The notes under the pieces are model-generated. The model was not told the DNA's origin. It was given only the letters and a program-made list of their open reading frames with translations, and did no database searches. Position numbers and translations under genes: made by a program. A DNA stretch of 49,103 nucleotides from Gilvimarinus agarilyticus (GTDB lineage: Bacteria > Pseudomonadota > Gammaproteobacteria > Pseudomonadales > Cellvibrionaceae): contig NZ_JXCJ01000001.1 of NCBI RefSeq assembly GCF_000832015.1, positions 2,023,905-2,073,007 on the forward strand, written 5' to 3'. Positions 1 through 9,236 of this stretch are shown piece after piece. The first letter of the stretch is position 1. The number at the start of each line of letters is the position of its first letter.

Positions 1-2028
1 GGTTAGGAACAGTTCACCAAAGCGTGGGTGAAAACTGGTGCCCGTGCGCGATGACTGAGAGGCGTAAAACTCGTCAAACACATTGTCGACACCCGCGGTA
101 AGCTGCAGGCGGTGATGCGGTTGCCACTGCACAGAGAGGTTGTGCACGGTAAAACCGTCTTTGGCGTTGTCGAGTGTGGCGCCGTCCAGGTCGGGGCCGG
201 CCGCAACATCACCTACCCACAAGGCGTCATAATGCAAAGTAAGGTCTAAGCTGCTAAAGCTATAGTCCAGGTTTAAGCTCCAGGTATCGCCCTGCTGACG
301 GTCGATGCGGGCGCCGTCAAACTCGCTGTACTCGTCGTAAGCGTCCAGCTCGCTCTCGGCATCGGAGTATGTGAGCAACGCACGCAAGCCGCCGATGTCG
401 TAACCAACGTAGGCTTCGACCCCTTCGATTTCCATGTCCCCCACGTTATCCATGGCGGGGCCAGCGTACTGGTAGATGTAGCCGTCGATCTCAGTGCGAA
501 AGAACGTAGCGCCTACGCTAAAGGTATCGGCACCGAGTATGGCGTCGCCGTAGGCAAACGCCAGCTCGTTGTTCACCCCGGTTTCTGCGTCCAAATCCGG
601 GTTGGGGGTTTCAAATAAACCGGCACCGGTAAAGACTTCTGATAGTTCCGGGCCTTTAAACAACTCGGTGCTTGAGGCTTTAAATACCAGCGAGTCGATA
701 GGCTGAAATTCGGCGGCTAATGAGCTGGTAAAATCATCGAAGCTGTTATCGACGACGACCGAATTTACATCGTATTCGTCGTAGCGCACGCCGGGAATGA
801 AGGCAAACATGCCAAATTCGATGCGATCCTGGATAAAGATGGCGGAGTTGGTCGCATCCTCGCCCGAGGTGTCGACACCGCCTTCAAGGTAGCTTGCCTG
901 ATACTCAGTTTCATAGTCGATAATGTCGACGCCGTAGGTGAGTGTCTGGCTTACGCCTGAGCCAAAGGTTGTCTCACCGATGATATTGAAGCCGGTATTT
1001 TGGGCGTCGCCTTCAACAATCGCCGCCCAAGAGGTAAACCCCGGGTTCTCGGCATAACCGCTTTCATCGCGCCAAAGGTTGCTGTCGTTTTGAAACAATG
1101 CCGCCTTAATGTGTGTGTGGCTGCCAAGGGTTAGATCGTAGTTGGCGGTAATGGTGTCGCGGCTAAACTCTGTGGGCCACAACAGCGGAACACCCAGTGA
1201 ATCGGTAATGGCCAGGTCGGTTGCCAAGCCCATGTCGGGGCGGTAGCTGTAATCGCCCTGATCTGTGTATGACTCATAGCCAATTTCGAGCCGCTGATTG
1301 CTGGTGAGGTCAAAACCCACTTTAAACAGGGCGTCATCAATATCGCCCTTAAGGCCGCGTACCGTACCGTCGGTGCCGGGTATTTCGTTGCCTTCGCTGT
1401 CGGTAATTTCACCGCCGCCGACGTCGTAGTTGTCGCGCTCTACGTGGTTGTAATAGGCCAGCAGGTCCACGCGCTCACCCAGCTGAGCAAAAGCCGTGGC
1501 CGAATAATTGTAGCCTGAGTTGTCGCTTGCGGTACCCTGCACGCGAGCGCCAAAGGTTTCTCCAGCGGCCAACATGTCTTTCGCTTCTTTGGTTTCAAAG
1601 CGCACAGCGCCGCCCAAACCACCATTGATAACTGAGTTGGTACCTACGTCGATATCGACCGACTTGAGAATGTCGGCGTGAATTTGCAGGTTACCCATGT
1701 GGTGGTACATATAAGTATTTTGATTGGCGCCATCGATACTGATGCGCAGATCTTTATCGTCCATGCTGCGGATGGTGATGCGCTGGTTCATCGAGTGCGC
1801 ACCGCCTACGTCTACCCCAGGAATAGTACGCAGTAAGTCACTGATGTGGTCGGCTTGGCGCATAGTAATGTCGGCGGTGTCCATATATACCGACGACGCA
1901 GTCACCTCGGTGCCCCAGACCACCACTTGCTCGATTTCGGCTGGAGCCTCGGTGCTGGTGTTTTGGGCGTGCGTAAGTCCTGATGCGGCCAGCAATACAG
2001 CGGCGGCGCAGGTAGATTTGATCAACAT
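1..2028 (-). CDS. TonB-dependent receptor, iron-uptake type (C-terminus cut by window edge)
   Basis: An open frame of 676 codons runs from an ATG at 2028 to base 1 without a stop, so only the last few strands are probably missing. The N-terminus is a signal peptide ending near THAQ, followed by a TonB-box-like IEQVVVWG. A plug domain follows (DLLRTIPGVDVGGAH, ITIRSMDDKDLRISIDG, NGGLGGAVRFETKEA), then a long beta-barrel and a C-terminal HPRFGELFLT typical of the last strands. Such outer-membrane receptors import ferric siderophores or haem using TonB energy. It diverges from an AraC regulator, with a Fur-box-like site between them, which supports an iron role. The ligand cannot be read from sequence. 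The family is certain; the iron substrate is an inference. Confidence 0.93.
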   Translation of the reverse strand, partial: MLIKSTCAAAVLLAASGLTHAQNTSTEAPAEIEQVVVWGTEVTASSVYMDTADITMRQADHISDLLRTIPGVDVGGAHSMNQRITIRSMDDKDLRISIDGANQNTYMYHHMGNLQIHADILKSVDIDVGTNSVINGGLGGAVRFETKEAKDMLAAGETFGARVQGTASDNSGYNYSATAFAQLGERVDLLAYYNHVERDNYDVGGGEITDSEGNEIPGTDGTVRGLKGDIDDALFKVGFDLTSNQRLEIGYESYTDQGDYSYRPDMGLATDLAITDSLGVPLLWPTEFSRDTITANYDLTLGSHTHIKAALFQNDSNLWRDESGYAENPGFTSWAAIVEGDAQNTGFNIIGETTFGSGVSQTLTYGVDIIDYETEYQASYLEGGVDTSGEDATNSAIFIQDRIEFGMFAFIPGVRYDEYDVNSVVVDNSFDDFTSSLAAEFQPIDSLVFKASSTELFKGPELSEVFTGAGLFETPNPDLDAETGVNNELAFAYGDAILGADTFSVGATFFRTEIDGYIYQYAGPAMDNVGDMEIEGVEAYVGYDIGGLRALLTYSDAESELDAYDEYSEFDGARIDRQQGDTWSLNLDYSFSSLDLTLHYDALWVGDVAAGPDLDGATLDNAKDGFTVHNLSVQWQPHHRLQLTAGVDNVFDEFYASQSSRTGTSFHPRFGELFLT

Positions 2029-2069
2029 GGGATGTCCTTTGGCTTAGGCTAGTGTACTTTGTGAGTGAT

Positions 2070-2088
2070 GATGAGAATAATTGTTATT
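2070..2088. promoter_or_regulatory. Fur-box-like site between TonB receptor and AraC gene
   Basis: The 19 bases GATGAGAATAATTGTTATT match the classical Fur consensus GATAATGATAATCATTATC at 13 positions. The site lies 42 bp upstream of the receptor start and 69 bp upstream of the AraC start, so a single Fur dimer could repress both divergent genes when iron is plentiful. It was identified by eye only. Confidence 0.6.
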
Positions 2089-2156
2089 TATGTTACATTC
2101 TCTGAATGGATTAAGCAGCATGCAAAATCGTCAAGCTGTTATGCAGGGTAGTCACC

Positions 2157-3116
2157 ATGAGCCATATCGATACGCCGCAGCTGGATCACAACCAGCTGCT
2201 CAAACAAATTGTTCGGATTAGTCCGGAGCACAGGCTGCAAACCGAGCAAAATAGAGGGCCCGTGCTGGAGGGGCACATTGACTTTAGAGCCATTGGCCCT
2301 GATCTCTCGATTCACTGTGTGGATGCCACTGAGCTGTGTAACTCCCGTAGTACCGGAGACTGCAAGCCCGGTTTGAGCGTGAATATTTTACTGGCAGGTG
2401 AGGTGCAGTTCGCGCTGGGAGCCGATCGTTATAGTGTGGCAGCCGACCAGCAGCCAATAGGCTTAGCGTTAGCCGTTAATAAAGCCGAGCCGTTTACGCG
2501 TTTTTTGCAGGCGGGCCAGTGTGTTCGCAAGGTGAATATTAGTGTTAGTTTTACGTGGCTTGAGAGCCGGCTGAGCGGCGAGCAAATTTCGCAGTTATTT
2601 CAGCGTCGGGTGTTTACCTGGGCTCCGGATGCCGAACAAACAGCCACGGCAACGCGTTTATTGACGTTGAGTCGTCAAGCGGGCCCGCGCCTGCTGCAAC
2701 AAGAATCGGACGCCATTCAATTATTGGCCGCTGTCACGGCCCGTGGTGTACTTGGCGCCGAGACGGTGCCCGTGAAGGCTCACCGGGCCGAGCAAGACAT
2801 CCTGCAGCAACAGATCTTGCCCCTGCTGCAGGGGGAGTGTGACTTGGCGGCATTGGCGCAACGACTGGGGATGAGCGTAAGCACCCTGCAGCGTCGGTTT
2901 AAAGCAGTGCACGGGGTTACCGTAATGGAGTACGCGCGCGCGCAACGGCTAGAGGCATCGCGCCGAGCCCTGTTGGTTGATGGCGTAAGCGTAAAGGCGG
3001 CGGCGTATATGGCCGGATACGAGCACCCCTCTAATTTTATCAGTGCCTTTAAACGTGAGTTCTTGGTCACGCCGGCGGCGCTTGTACGCACTCATTTAAA
3101 TGTCTCGGACGATTAA
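2157..3116 (+). CDS. AraC-family transcriptional regulator (PchR-like context)
   Basis: This 319-residue protein has a C-terminal AraC/XylS double helix-turn-helix from about residue 215. The first helix-turn-helix is around LAALAQRLGMSVSTLQRRF and the second around VKAAAYMAGYEHPSNFISAF. The N-terminal ~200 residues are a ligand-sensing domain without obvious motifs. The ATG at 2157 is the first usable start in frame. Its position divergent from a TonB-dependent receptor and next to a Fur-box-like site resembles PchR-type regulators, which activate their own siderophore receptor when the ferric siderophore is present. The DNA-binding family is certain; the inducer and target are inferred from context. 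Confidence 0.9.
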   Translation: MSHIDTPQLDHNQLLKQIVRISPEHRLQTEQNRGPVLEGHIDFRAIGPDLSIHCVDATELCNSRSTGDCKPGLSVNILLAGEVQFALGADRYSVAADQQPIGLALAVNKAEPFTRFLQAGQCVRKVNISVSFTWLESRLSGEQISQLFQRRVFTWAPDAEQTATATRLLTLSRQAGPRLLQQESDAIQLLAAVTARGVLGAETVPVKAHRAEQDILQQQILPLLQGECDLAALAQRLGMSVSTLQRRFKAVHGVTVMEYARAQRLEASRRALLVDGVSVKAAAYMAGYEHPSNFISAFKREFLVTPAALVRTHLNVSDD

Positions 3117-3256
3117 TTCATAGCGTCCCGCAAGTAACAATCGTAAAGCGAGCGCCCTAATCGGCCTCCACGAATAGCGGCGCGATAGACATTGTCATCT
3201 TTGATCGATTACGCTCGGCTGTTTAACGCTCTGACGATATCGCTCAAGGATTGATT

Positions 3257-5152
3257 ATGCCTACGTTATTAGCCTGTAATGGCTGCCGCCTGGCCGTGCT
3301 GCTTGTTTCTATTTTTGCCTCGGTTGCGTGGGGTCATGGCTCTGATGAACACCGCCACGATGGTGTGGCAGATAAGACGGGCGATATTGTCCAAATCCAT
3401 GCCAGCGATTTGGTTCACCCCTGGACCCACCTAAAATTCAACAACGACCCGGATGCTTTTCAGTTTGCCATTGTCACGGACCGCACCGGTGGCTTGCGCC
3501 CTGGGGTTTTCTCTGAGGCGGTGGATAAGCTCAACCTGCTGCAGCCCGAGTTTGTTGTCAGTGTGGGTGACTTAATTGAAGGTTACACCGAAGACCGTGC
3601 GCAACTGGCCACTGAGTGGAACGAGTTCGACTCTATGGTTAAGCGTTTAGCTATGCCGTTTTTTTATCTGCCCGGTAACCACGATTACACCAACGACGTT
3701 ATGGCCGACGTGTGGCGCGAGCGCTACGGTGCCAGCTACTACCACTTTGTCTATCGCGATGTACTCTTTGTTATGCTCAACTCCAACGATGGTGGTAGCA
3801 CTCACTCGATGTCGGGTGAGCAAATAAAATGGCTGCAAGGCGTGTTAGCCGATAACCCCGAGCCCAAGTGGACCTTGGTGTTTACCCATGCTCCATTGTG
3901 GGATCGCGAGAACCAGGATCGTTGGCGCGAAGTAGAGGCGCTGCTTGACGCGCGCCAGTACACAGTGTTTGCCGGCCATCACCATCGCTACGTCAAAACC
4001 GAACGCAAAGGGCACAAGTACTTTACCTTGGCTACCACGGGTGGCATCAGCAGTATGCGCGGCACCCGCTTTGGCGAGTTTGATCATCTGGTGTGGGTCA
4101 CCATGAGTGAACAGGGGCCGATTATTGCCAACCTGATGCTCGACGGTATATGGGATGAGGACGTACGTACGGCGGCCATGCGCGATAACCAAATCAATAT
4201 GATCGATAAAGGCCGGCTAGCAATGCCGGCACTGCTGCATCGCGGTAATTTTACCGAGGGCACCGCCGAGATGCGTTTTACCAACGACTCCGATTTACCC
4301 TTTACCGTGAGTACCACCGCGCGCAGCAACACGGGGTTTAGTGTCGCTAATGGGGCTAAGCAACGCCTTACGGTGCCGCCCAATGAGGTGCGCACCATAC
4401 CGTTTACACTGACAAGCTTTGAGCCTGCCGAGGGCAACCATGCGGCGGCCGAGATCGAGTGGCAACTCGAGTATCTTGAAGATGATAAACCCATCACCTA
4501 TAACGGTAGCCGAACACTGGCCCTCAGCCGTGAGTACCCGATTCCTGTGGTTAACGGCCTTAAAATAGACGGCAAACTCGACGAATGGGCGAGTCAGGCG
4601 TTTTTTAGCGCGGCGGATAACCAGTACTTTCAGGCCGAAAACTGGAGCGGTTTAAGCGATGCCGACTTTAGCTGGTCCGTGGTAGAGGGCGATCAGCACA
4701 TGGTGATAGCTCTGAAGGTGGAGGACGATCAGCTGGTACGCAACGACAGCCAGAATGTCTGGAGTCAGGATGCGATGCTCATTACCCTGGACGCACGCCC
4801 CAAAGCGCGCCGCTTACTCAAACAAACCTACGACAACCGTGTGCCGGGCGAGCGCTCTATGGTGTTGCAACCTCCTGCCAGCGGTTTTGCCAGCGATGTT
4901 AAGGGCAAACCTAAGCCTGACACGGTACGCGAGCAGGTGGTGCTAACCGATACCGGCTATACCGCCGAGATTGCCATCCCTTTTAGCGAGCTCGATGCGG
5001 ACCATGGCAGCGAGTGGGACGGGGTGCGCCTTAATGTGCTGCTGCGCGATGTCGATCCCGGCGAGCCCGGAATGGTCGGGCGCGAGTGGCTGTCGGCCTG
5101 GGGCTATGAGTCGACAGTGGCCGGCAGCGGCAGTTTTTATCGGGTTAAATAG
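3257..5152 (+). CDS. Secreted metallophosphoesterase with C-terminal sugar-binding-like domain
   Basis: About 631 residues. The ATG at 3257 is preferred over the in-frame TTG at 3251 because an AAGGA at 3246-3250 gives correct spacing. A signal peptide (CRLAVLLVSIFASVAWG) implies export. The calcineurin-like phosphoesterase domain, roughly residues 65-265, shows the metal-binding series TDRTGG, VGDLIEG, PGNHDY, FTHAPLW and AGHHHRY. The first motif lacks the usual D-x-H and has D-x-T, as in some DUF-type family members. The C-terminal ~200 residues, from about IDGKLDEW, resemble a CBM9/DOMON-like beta-sandwich found in exported enzymes. The substrate is unknown. It stands alone between the AraC regulator and mdh. 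Confidence 0.87.
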   Translation: MPTLLACNGCRLAVLLVSIFASVAWGHGSDEHRHDGVADKTGDIVQIHASDLVHPWTHLKFNNDPDAFQFAIVTDRTGGLRPGVFSEAVDKLNLLQPEFVVSVGDLIEGYTEDRAQLATEWNEFDSMVKRLAMPFFYLPGNHDYTNDVMADVWRERYGASYYHFVYRDVLFVMLNSNDGGSTHSMSGEQIKWLQGVLADNPEPKWTLVFTHAPLWDRENQDRWREVEALLDARQYTVFAGHHHRYVKTERKGHKYFTLATTGGISSMRGTRFGEFDHLVWVTMSEQGPIIANLMLDGIWDEDVRTAAMRDNQINMIDKGRLAMPALLHRGNFTEGTAEMRFTNDSDLPFTVSTTARSNTGFSVANGAKQRLTVPPNEVRTIPFTLTSFEPAEGNHAAAEIEWQLEYLEDDKPITYNGSRTLALSREYPIPVVNGLKIDGKLDEWASQAFFSAADNQYFQAENWSGLSDADFSWSVVEGDQHMVIALKVEDDQLVRNDSQNVWSQDAMLITLDARPKARRLLKQTYDNRVPGERSMVLQPPASGFASDVKGKPKPDTVREQVVLTDTGYTAEIAIPFSELDADHGSEWDGVRLNVLLRDVDPGEPGMVGREWLSAWGYESTVAGSGSFYRVK

Positions 5153-5247
5153 GCGAGGGCCGGTATAAATCGTGCTCTAGCGGTGTATACCCCAACGCCT
5201 GATCGGGCGGGCGGGCTCGCCATAGATGAAATTTTCTCTCAATAGCC

Positions 5248-5389
5248 TATAATACCGGCCCGTCCAGACGTGGTAATGCCTTAACGCCCTACTTGTCATT
5301 CCCGTTCTGGTCATCAGGCTAGCGCAACTCTTGCCAGCCTTGCGAGAACCCGGCTGCGCCCTCAACCTTGGGCGCCGGTTAGGGGTTCT
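5248..5389 (+). promoter_or_regulatory. Candidate mdh promoter and structured 5' leader
   Basis: The 326-base gap before mdh contains a perfect TATAAT at 5248-5253 without a convincing -35 box. A start there would give a leader of about 220 nucleotides. Within it an outer stem AGAACCC (5345-5351) with GGGTTCT (5383-5389) encloses an inner stem GCGCCC (5356-5361) with GGGCGC (5370-5375). No known riboswitch class was recognised. The structure is a hand fold, so confidence is low. Confidence 0.35.
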
Positions 5390-5478
5390 GCGAGGCTCGC
5401 CGCCTTAGCCCGATCAATTACCTCACTGACAGGTGGTGCGGCAACCCCGCTTAAGCCTGCAAACTACGGAGAAATAAA

Positions 5479-6459
5479 GTGAAAGCACCCGTTCGAGTTA
5501 CCGTCACCGGCGCCGCTGGTCAAATCAGCTATTCCCTGTTGTTCCGCATCGCCTCTGGCGCCATGTTGGGCGAAGACCAACCGGTTATTCTGCAATTGCT
5601 GGAAATCACTCCTGCGCTGGAAGCCCTAAAAGGCGTCGCTATGGAGCTGGACGACTGCGCTTTCCCGCTGCTGGCCGGCATGGTGTGCACCGACGATCCA
5701 AACGTTGCCTTTAAAGACACTGATTACGCATTGCTGGTAGGCGCGCGTCCTCGCGGCCCAGGCATGGAGCGTAAAGACCTGTTGTCTGCCAACGCCGCTA
5801 TTTTCTCGGTACAAGGCAAGGCCATCAACGATCACGCCTCTCGCGACATTAAAGTGCTGGTAGTGGGCAACCCTGCAAACACCAACGCTCTGATCGCGCA
5901 GCGCAACGCCCCAGACATTAACCCCCGTCAGTTCACCGCTATGATGCGTCTGGATCACAACCGTGCTCTGACTCAGCTGGCGCAAAAAACCGGCAAAACC
6001 ATCTCAGACGTTAAAAATCTGGTGGTGTGGGGTAATCACTCGGCGACTCAGTATCCGGATGTTCACCACGCTACTGTCGCGGGCGAAGATGCCATGAGCC
6101 TGATCGACCAAAGCTGGTACGAGAACGACTTTATCCCCACAGTACAACAGCGCGGCGCGGCGATTATCAAAGCTCGTGGTGCGTCTTCTGCCGCCTCAGC
6201 GGCTAACGCGGCAATCGATCACATGCGCTCTTGGGCGCTGGGCTCGGCCGAAGGCGACTGGGTCAGCATGGGCGTATACAGCGATGGCAGCTACGGCATC
6301 GAAGAAGGCCTGATCTACTCGTTCCCATGCGTTTGCAAAAACGGCGACTGGGAAATCGTGCAAGGCGTAGAGAACAACGAGTTCTCGAAAGGCCGTATGC
6401 AGGCTACCGAGCAAGAGTTGCGCGAAGAGCGTGACGCGGTTGCCGACTTGCTGCCATAA
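5479..6459 (+). CDS. mdh: Malate dehydrogenase (NAD-dependent, TCA cycle)
   Basis: A 326-residue protein with the [15 protein letters not shown] nucleotide-binding loop, the [11 protein letters not shown] segment, the substrate-binding arginine in [26 protein letters not shown], and the catalytic histidine in [13 protein letters not shown]. It interconverts malate and oxaloacetate in the cytoplasm. Length and motifs match the 'type 2' malate dehydrogenases, closer to cytosolic eukaryotic enzymes than to the 312-residue E. coli enzyme. Translation starts with GTG at 5479 behind ACGGAGA. A strong terminator follows immediately, so the gene is probably monocistronic. Confidence 0.97.
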   Translation: MKAPVRVTVTGAAGQISYSLLFRIASGAMLGEDQPVILQLLEITPALEALKGVAMELDDCAFPLLAGMVCTDDPNVAFKDTDYALLVGARPRGPGMERKDLLSANAAIFSVQGKAINDHASRDIKVLVVGNPANTNALIAQRNAPDINPRQFTAMMRLDHNRALTQLAQKTGKTISDVKNLVVWGNHSATQYPDVHHATVAGEDAMSLIDQSWYENDFIPTVQQRGAAIIKARGASSAASAANAAIDHMRSWALGSAEGDWVSMGVYSDGSYGIEEGLIYSFPCVCKNGDWEIVQGVENNEFSKGRMQATEQELREERDAVADLLP

Positions 6460-6480
6460 GCGGCAAGAAGCACGTTAAAA

Positions 6481-6513
6481 AGCCCGCCTGAGTTTGCTCA
6501 GGCGGGCTTTTTT
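6481..6513. terminator. Rho-independent terminator, mdh / cvpA-like gene
   Basis: A perfect 12-bp stem AGCCCGCCTGAG (6481-6492) and CTCAGGCGGGCT (6497-6508) with a TTTG loop is followed by a run of T. The A-run before the stem lets it work on both strands, ending mdh and the convergent gene at 6537. Confidence 0.93.
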
Positions 6514-6536
6514 ATTTTTGTGCGGCTCGGTGAGGG

Positions 6537-7628
6537 CTACTCGCCTTGAGGGCGATCTGAATAGTAGGTGCGACCATTTTCGTCGGTGTGGCGGTAGATG
6601 GTTTTGCCCGACTCATCCACCGTGCCATCGCTTTCACCGGCGTCCTCAATCCGGTATTCGCTGTCTTCCTGCACTTGTCCCAGGGTGCTGGCGCCCTCAA
6701 CAAAGATAATCTCCGCCAGCTGATTTACCTTGGGGTTCATCAACAGTGGCAGTTTGTTATCGGCCTGTACCTGACGCTGGAACTCCGGGTCCTGCAAAAT
6801 CGCTTGCACGCGCGGATCGTCTTTTTTAATTTGATACTGCTGCCAGCCCATGGCGATTTTTTTAGCCGTCTCGCGTGCATCGTTGCGGTTGTCGATGTCC
6901 ATGCCGGCATCTTGCATTAAGCGGCGTAGGTCGTCGTCTTCCATTAGGCGTCTAAACGCCGGTATGCGCATTAGCTCATCTACCTTGCCTTGCTGCATGA
7001 GCCGTTGTGCGCGCGGGTCCTCTATTAGCTGGCGCATATCGGGGTTGTTGCTCACCCGGGCAACCCGGTCGAGACTTTCTACCGGCGTGGCAACCATCGA
7101 CTCGGTAATGCGCACGGCATTGTCACTCTTACCCGAGAGCGCTACTAAACCACCGGCCGACTTACTGACCAGTTTACGGGCGGCATCGTCTACCGGGGTC
7201 GCGGCCTGAGAGGGTTGATCTTTTTTCAGATTTTGCGCGGCATCGTATACGCCAAACAAATATACCAGCAGCAAGCCTACCAAAGCGCCAGCCAAGGCGC
7301 CCACCGCAGCGCCTCCCAAGCGTGAAAGCGGGCCGGGAGAGTCCTCCCCCTGAGAGGGGGTGAGTTTTACCAGTATCCAAAACACCAGGCGAATGGCCAC
7401 GAGTACAGCAAAAAACAGCGCCAGAGAAGCGGCAATGTAAGCGGCGATACCGTCCAGCGGGGTGTGCTGTTTTACCTGTTCGGCAACGTCTTTGCTGTAG
7501 TAAAAAGTGGCTGCATAGGCGCCGGCCAACGAAACGATGCGTGCCAGGGACCCCCAAAAGCCATTAAAATATCCGCGAATGGCAAAAAATGCCGTGGCGA
7601 TGCCAAAAATTACGGCCGATACACCCAT
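6537..7628 (-). CDS. CvpA-family membrane protein with long C-terminal tail
   Basis: 363 residues. The N-terminal ~150 residues are a CvpA-type module with four hydrophobic segments (for example AVIFGIATAFFAIRGYFNGF and AAVGALAGALVGLLLVYLFG). CvpA proteins are inner-membrane proteins linked to colicin V export and envelope homeostasis. The middle, about residues 190-310, has repeated short helices with NP/DP turns (NPDMRQLIEDPRAQRLM, DDPRVQAILQDPEFQRQV), reminiscent of STI1-type chaperone-binding repeats. The last ~20 residues (YRHTDENGRTYYSDRP) match the DUF4124 pattern. The gene is convergent with mdh and divergent from rlmA. The CvpA call is strong; the function of the tail is unknown. Confidence 0.82.
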   Translation of the reverse strand: MGVSAVIFGIATAFFAIRGYFNGFWGSLARIVSLAGAYAATFYYSKDVAEQVKQHTPLDGIAAYIAASLALFFAVLVAIRLVFWILVKLTPSQGEDSPGPLSRLGGAAVGALAGALVGLLLVYLFGVYDAAQNLKKDQPSQAATPVDDAARKLVSKSAGGLVALSGKSDNAVRITESMVATPVESLDRVARVSNNPDMRQLIEDPRAQRLMQQGKVDELMRIPAFRRLMEDDDLRRLMQDAGMDIDNRNDARETAKKIAMGWQQYQIKKDDPRVQAILQDPEFQRQVQADNKLPLLMNPKVNQLAEIIFVEGASTLGQVQEDSEYRIEDAGESDGTVDESGKTIYRHTDENGRTYYSDRPQGE

Positions 7629-7753
7629 AGGTTTGTCCAGTTCATTGTCGTTATAGGAGCGGGAATCTTATCTCACGCTAACCCAGTGTTCCAGACATGA
7701 TGTTTAAAAGCTTAGCGCCACAGCCGCCCCAAAAACCTTTGTCGAGACAGGAT

Positions 7754-8557
7754 ATGAATCAGTACCGTTGCCCCAGCTGCCACGCACCACTTGAGCGCGC
7801 TGGTGCTAGTTACCGCTGCGCGGCCAATCACAGCTTTGATATTGCCCGCAAAGGCTATGTTAATTTGCTGTTGGCACATCAAATGAGTTCGAAGCAGCCG
7901 GGTGACAATAAAATGATGATTAACGCCCGGCGCGAGTTTTTGTCAGCGGGGTTTTACCAGCCACTGGCCGATCGCCTGCAGCAATTGTGTAGCCAGCATA
8001 AAGTACAACGACTGCTGGATGCCGGTTGCGGCGAGGGCTATTACGCGGCTTATATTGCCGGGCAGGGCGTGAGTGTGGCCGGCGTAGATATCTCTAAAGA
8101 GGGGATACAAGCCGCTTGCCGGCGCAGCAAGAGTATAGACTGGTGTATTGCCAGCGTCGCGGAACTGCCCTATCTGGATGCGGCATTTGAAGCGGTGCTC
8201 TCGGTGTTTTGTTTTGTCGATGAGGCGGAGTTTGCCCGGGTGCTACAGCCGGGTGGGGTGGTTGTGTTTGTCGGCCCGGGGGAGGATCACTTGCCTCAAT
8301 TACGTGCGGCGCTATACGACGAGGTTCGGCCGTACCGCAGTGCCAAGCAAGAGGACTATTTTGCCGGGCTAAACTTGGTGAGTCAGGAGCGCTTGCGCTT
8401 TGCTATCACCATTGACGGCAGTGAGCAAATCGCCAACCTACTAAAAATGACGCCCCATTACTGGAGTTCTAACCCGGCGCAGCAGGCGTCTTTATTGGCG
8501 CTTACTCAGCTGCAGGACACCGTCGATATGAGCATTCAGGTGTACCGTAAGAACTAA
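7754..8557 (+). CDS. rlmA: 23S rRNA (guanine745-N1)-methyltransferase RlmA
   Basis: From the ATG at 7754 the protein has 267 residues, close to the 269 of E. coli RlmA. An upstream in-frame ATG at 7697 would add 19 residues without family support; neither start has a good Shine-Dalgarno sequence. A zinc ribbon (CPSC then CAANH, residues 6-26) binds rRNA. KGYVNLLLAHQ and KQPGDNKMMINARREFL are RlmA signature segments, and LLDAGCGEGYYAAYI is the S-adenosylmethionine loop. The enzyme methylates helix 35 of 23S rRNA. The gene stands alone, divergent from the CvpA-like gene. Confidence 0.93.
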   Translation: MNQYRCPSCHAPLERAGASYRCAANHSFDIARKGYVNLLLAHQMSSKQPGDNKMMINARREFLSAGFYQPLADRLQQLCSQHKVQRLLDAGCGEGYYAAYIAGQGVSVAGVDISKEGIQAACRRSKSIDWCIASVAELPYLDAAFEAVLSVFCFVDEAEFARVLQPGGVVVFVGPGEDHLPQLRAALYDEVRPYRSAKQEDYFAGLNLVSQERLRFAITIDGSEQIANLLKMTPHYWSSNPAQQASLLALTQLQDTVDMSIQVYRKN

Positions 8558-8692
8558 GGTGCATATGGCAGCGTGCTTTTTGCCTAACGTGTGTATAATG
8601 GCGCCACGGTAAATCGATAATTTTATAAAAATAGCCTGTGTCGACTATGCTTGAGCAGGTAATTGCGGATCAATCGGTAACGTGGGGGCGCT

Positions 8693-9042
8693 ATGAAGCA
8701 AGCTAACCGATTAAAAAGCAACGGCTTTACGCTGATTGCTGTGATCGTCATTATTGGTATTTTGGCCGCGGTGACGATTCCCCGGCTGAGTAACCTCGAG
8801 CGAGAAGCGCGCATTGCCTCGGTGCAAGGCTTATTGGGGGCGGTTAAGTCGGCCTCCTCGTTAGCGCACGCCACCTCGTTAGTGCCGGGCGAGCCCGCCA
8901 TTATCACCATGGAAAGCCAAACCGTTGCTACGGTTAACGCGTACCCGGCGACTGGTACCGGCGATTGCCGCGGCGGTCGTGCTTGACGCAATCGACTATA
9001 CCTTTTCCGCCGGTGATTGCGGTGGTAACCACAGGCTGTTAA
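8693..9042 (+). pseudogene. Decayed MSHA-type (type IV) pilin
   Basis: The first frame gives a prepilin N-terminus: KSNGFTLIAVIVIIGILAAV, then IPRLSNLEREARIASVQGLLGAVKSA in two adjoining stretches, as in MshA pilins. The conserved Glu at mature position 5 is Ala. The frame stops at 8986 after 97 residues. The family sequence continues in the next frame (AIAAAVVLDAIDYTFSAG, about 8949-9012) and then in the third (VIAVVTTGC and TAA, 9013-9042), matching the disulphide-Cys C-terminus of these pilins. Two frame changes, shortened total length (about 116 codons) and the lost Glu5 indicate a dead gene. No other pilus genes are in the window. Sequencing error could explain one shift but hardly all defects. 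Confidence 0.75.
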
Positions 9043-9088
9043 CAGCGCGCCACCGCCTCAGAAGCCTCAGTTTTTGTAAAACCCTCTT

Positions 9089-9110
9089 GCCGAGCTCGCT
9101 CGGCTTTTTT
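9089..9110 (+). terminator. Rho-independent terminator after pilin remnant
   Basis: Stem GCCGAG (9089-9094), loop CTCG, stem CTCGGC (9099-9104), then six T. It lies 47 bp after the relict TAA of the pilin, so it probably once ended that transcript. Confidence 0.8.
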
Positions 9111-9236
9111 ATGCCTGACGTTTTTGCCCCGTGGCTTTTAGGCCGCCCGGGAGTATTAATGAATGTAAAGGGCCCTTGTGTTAAGGCAGCGCCGTCGCCA
9201 CTTATTAGGTAATAGTAAAATTTTCAGGAGAAGAGT

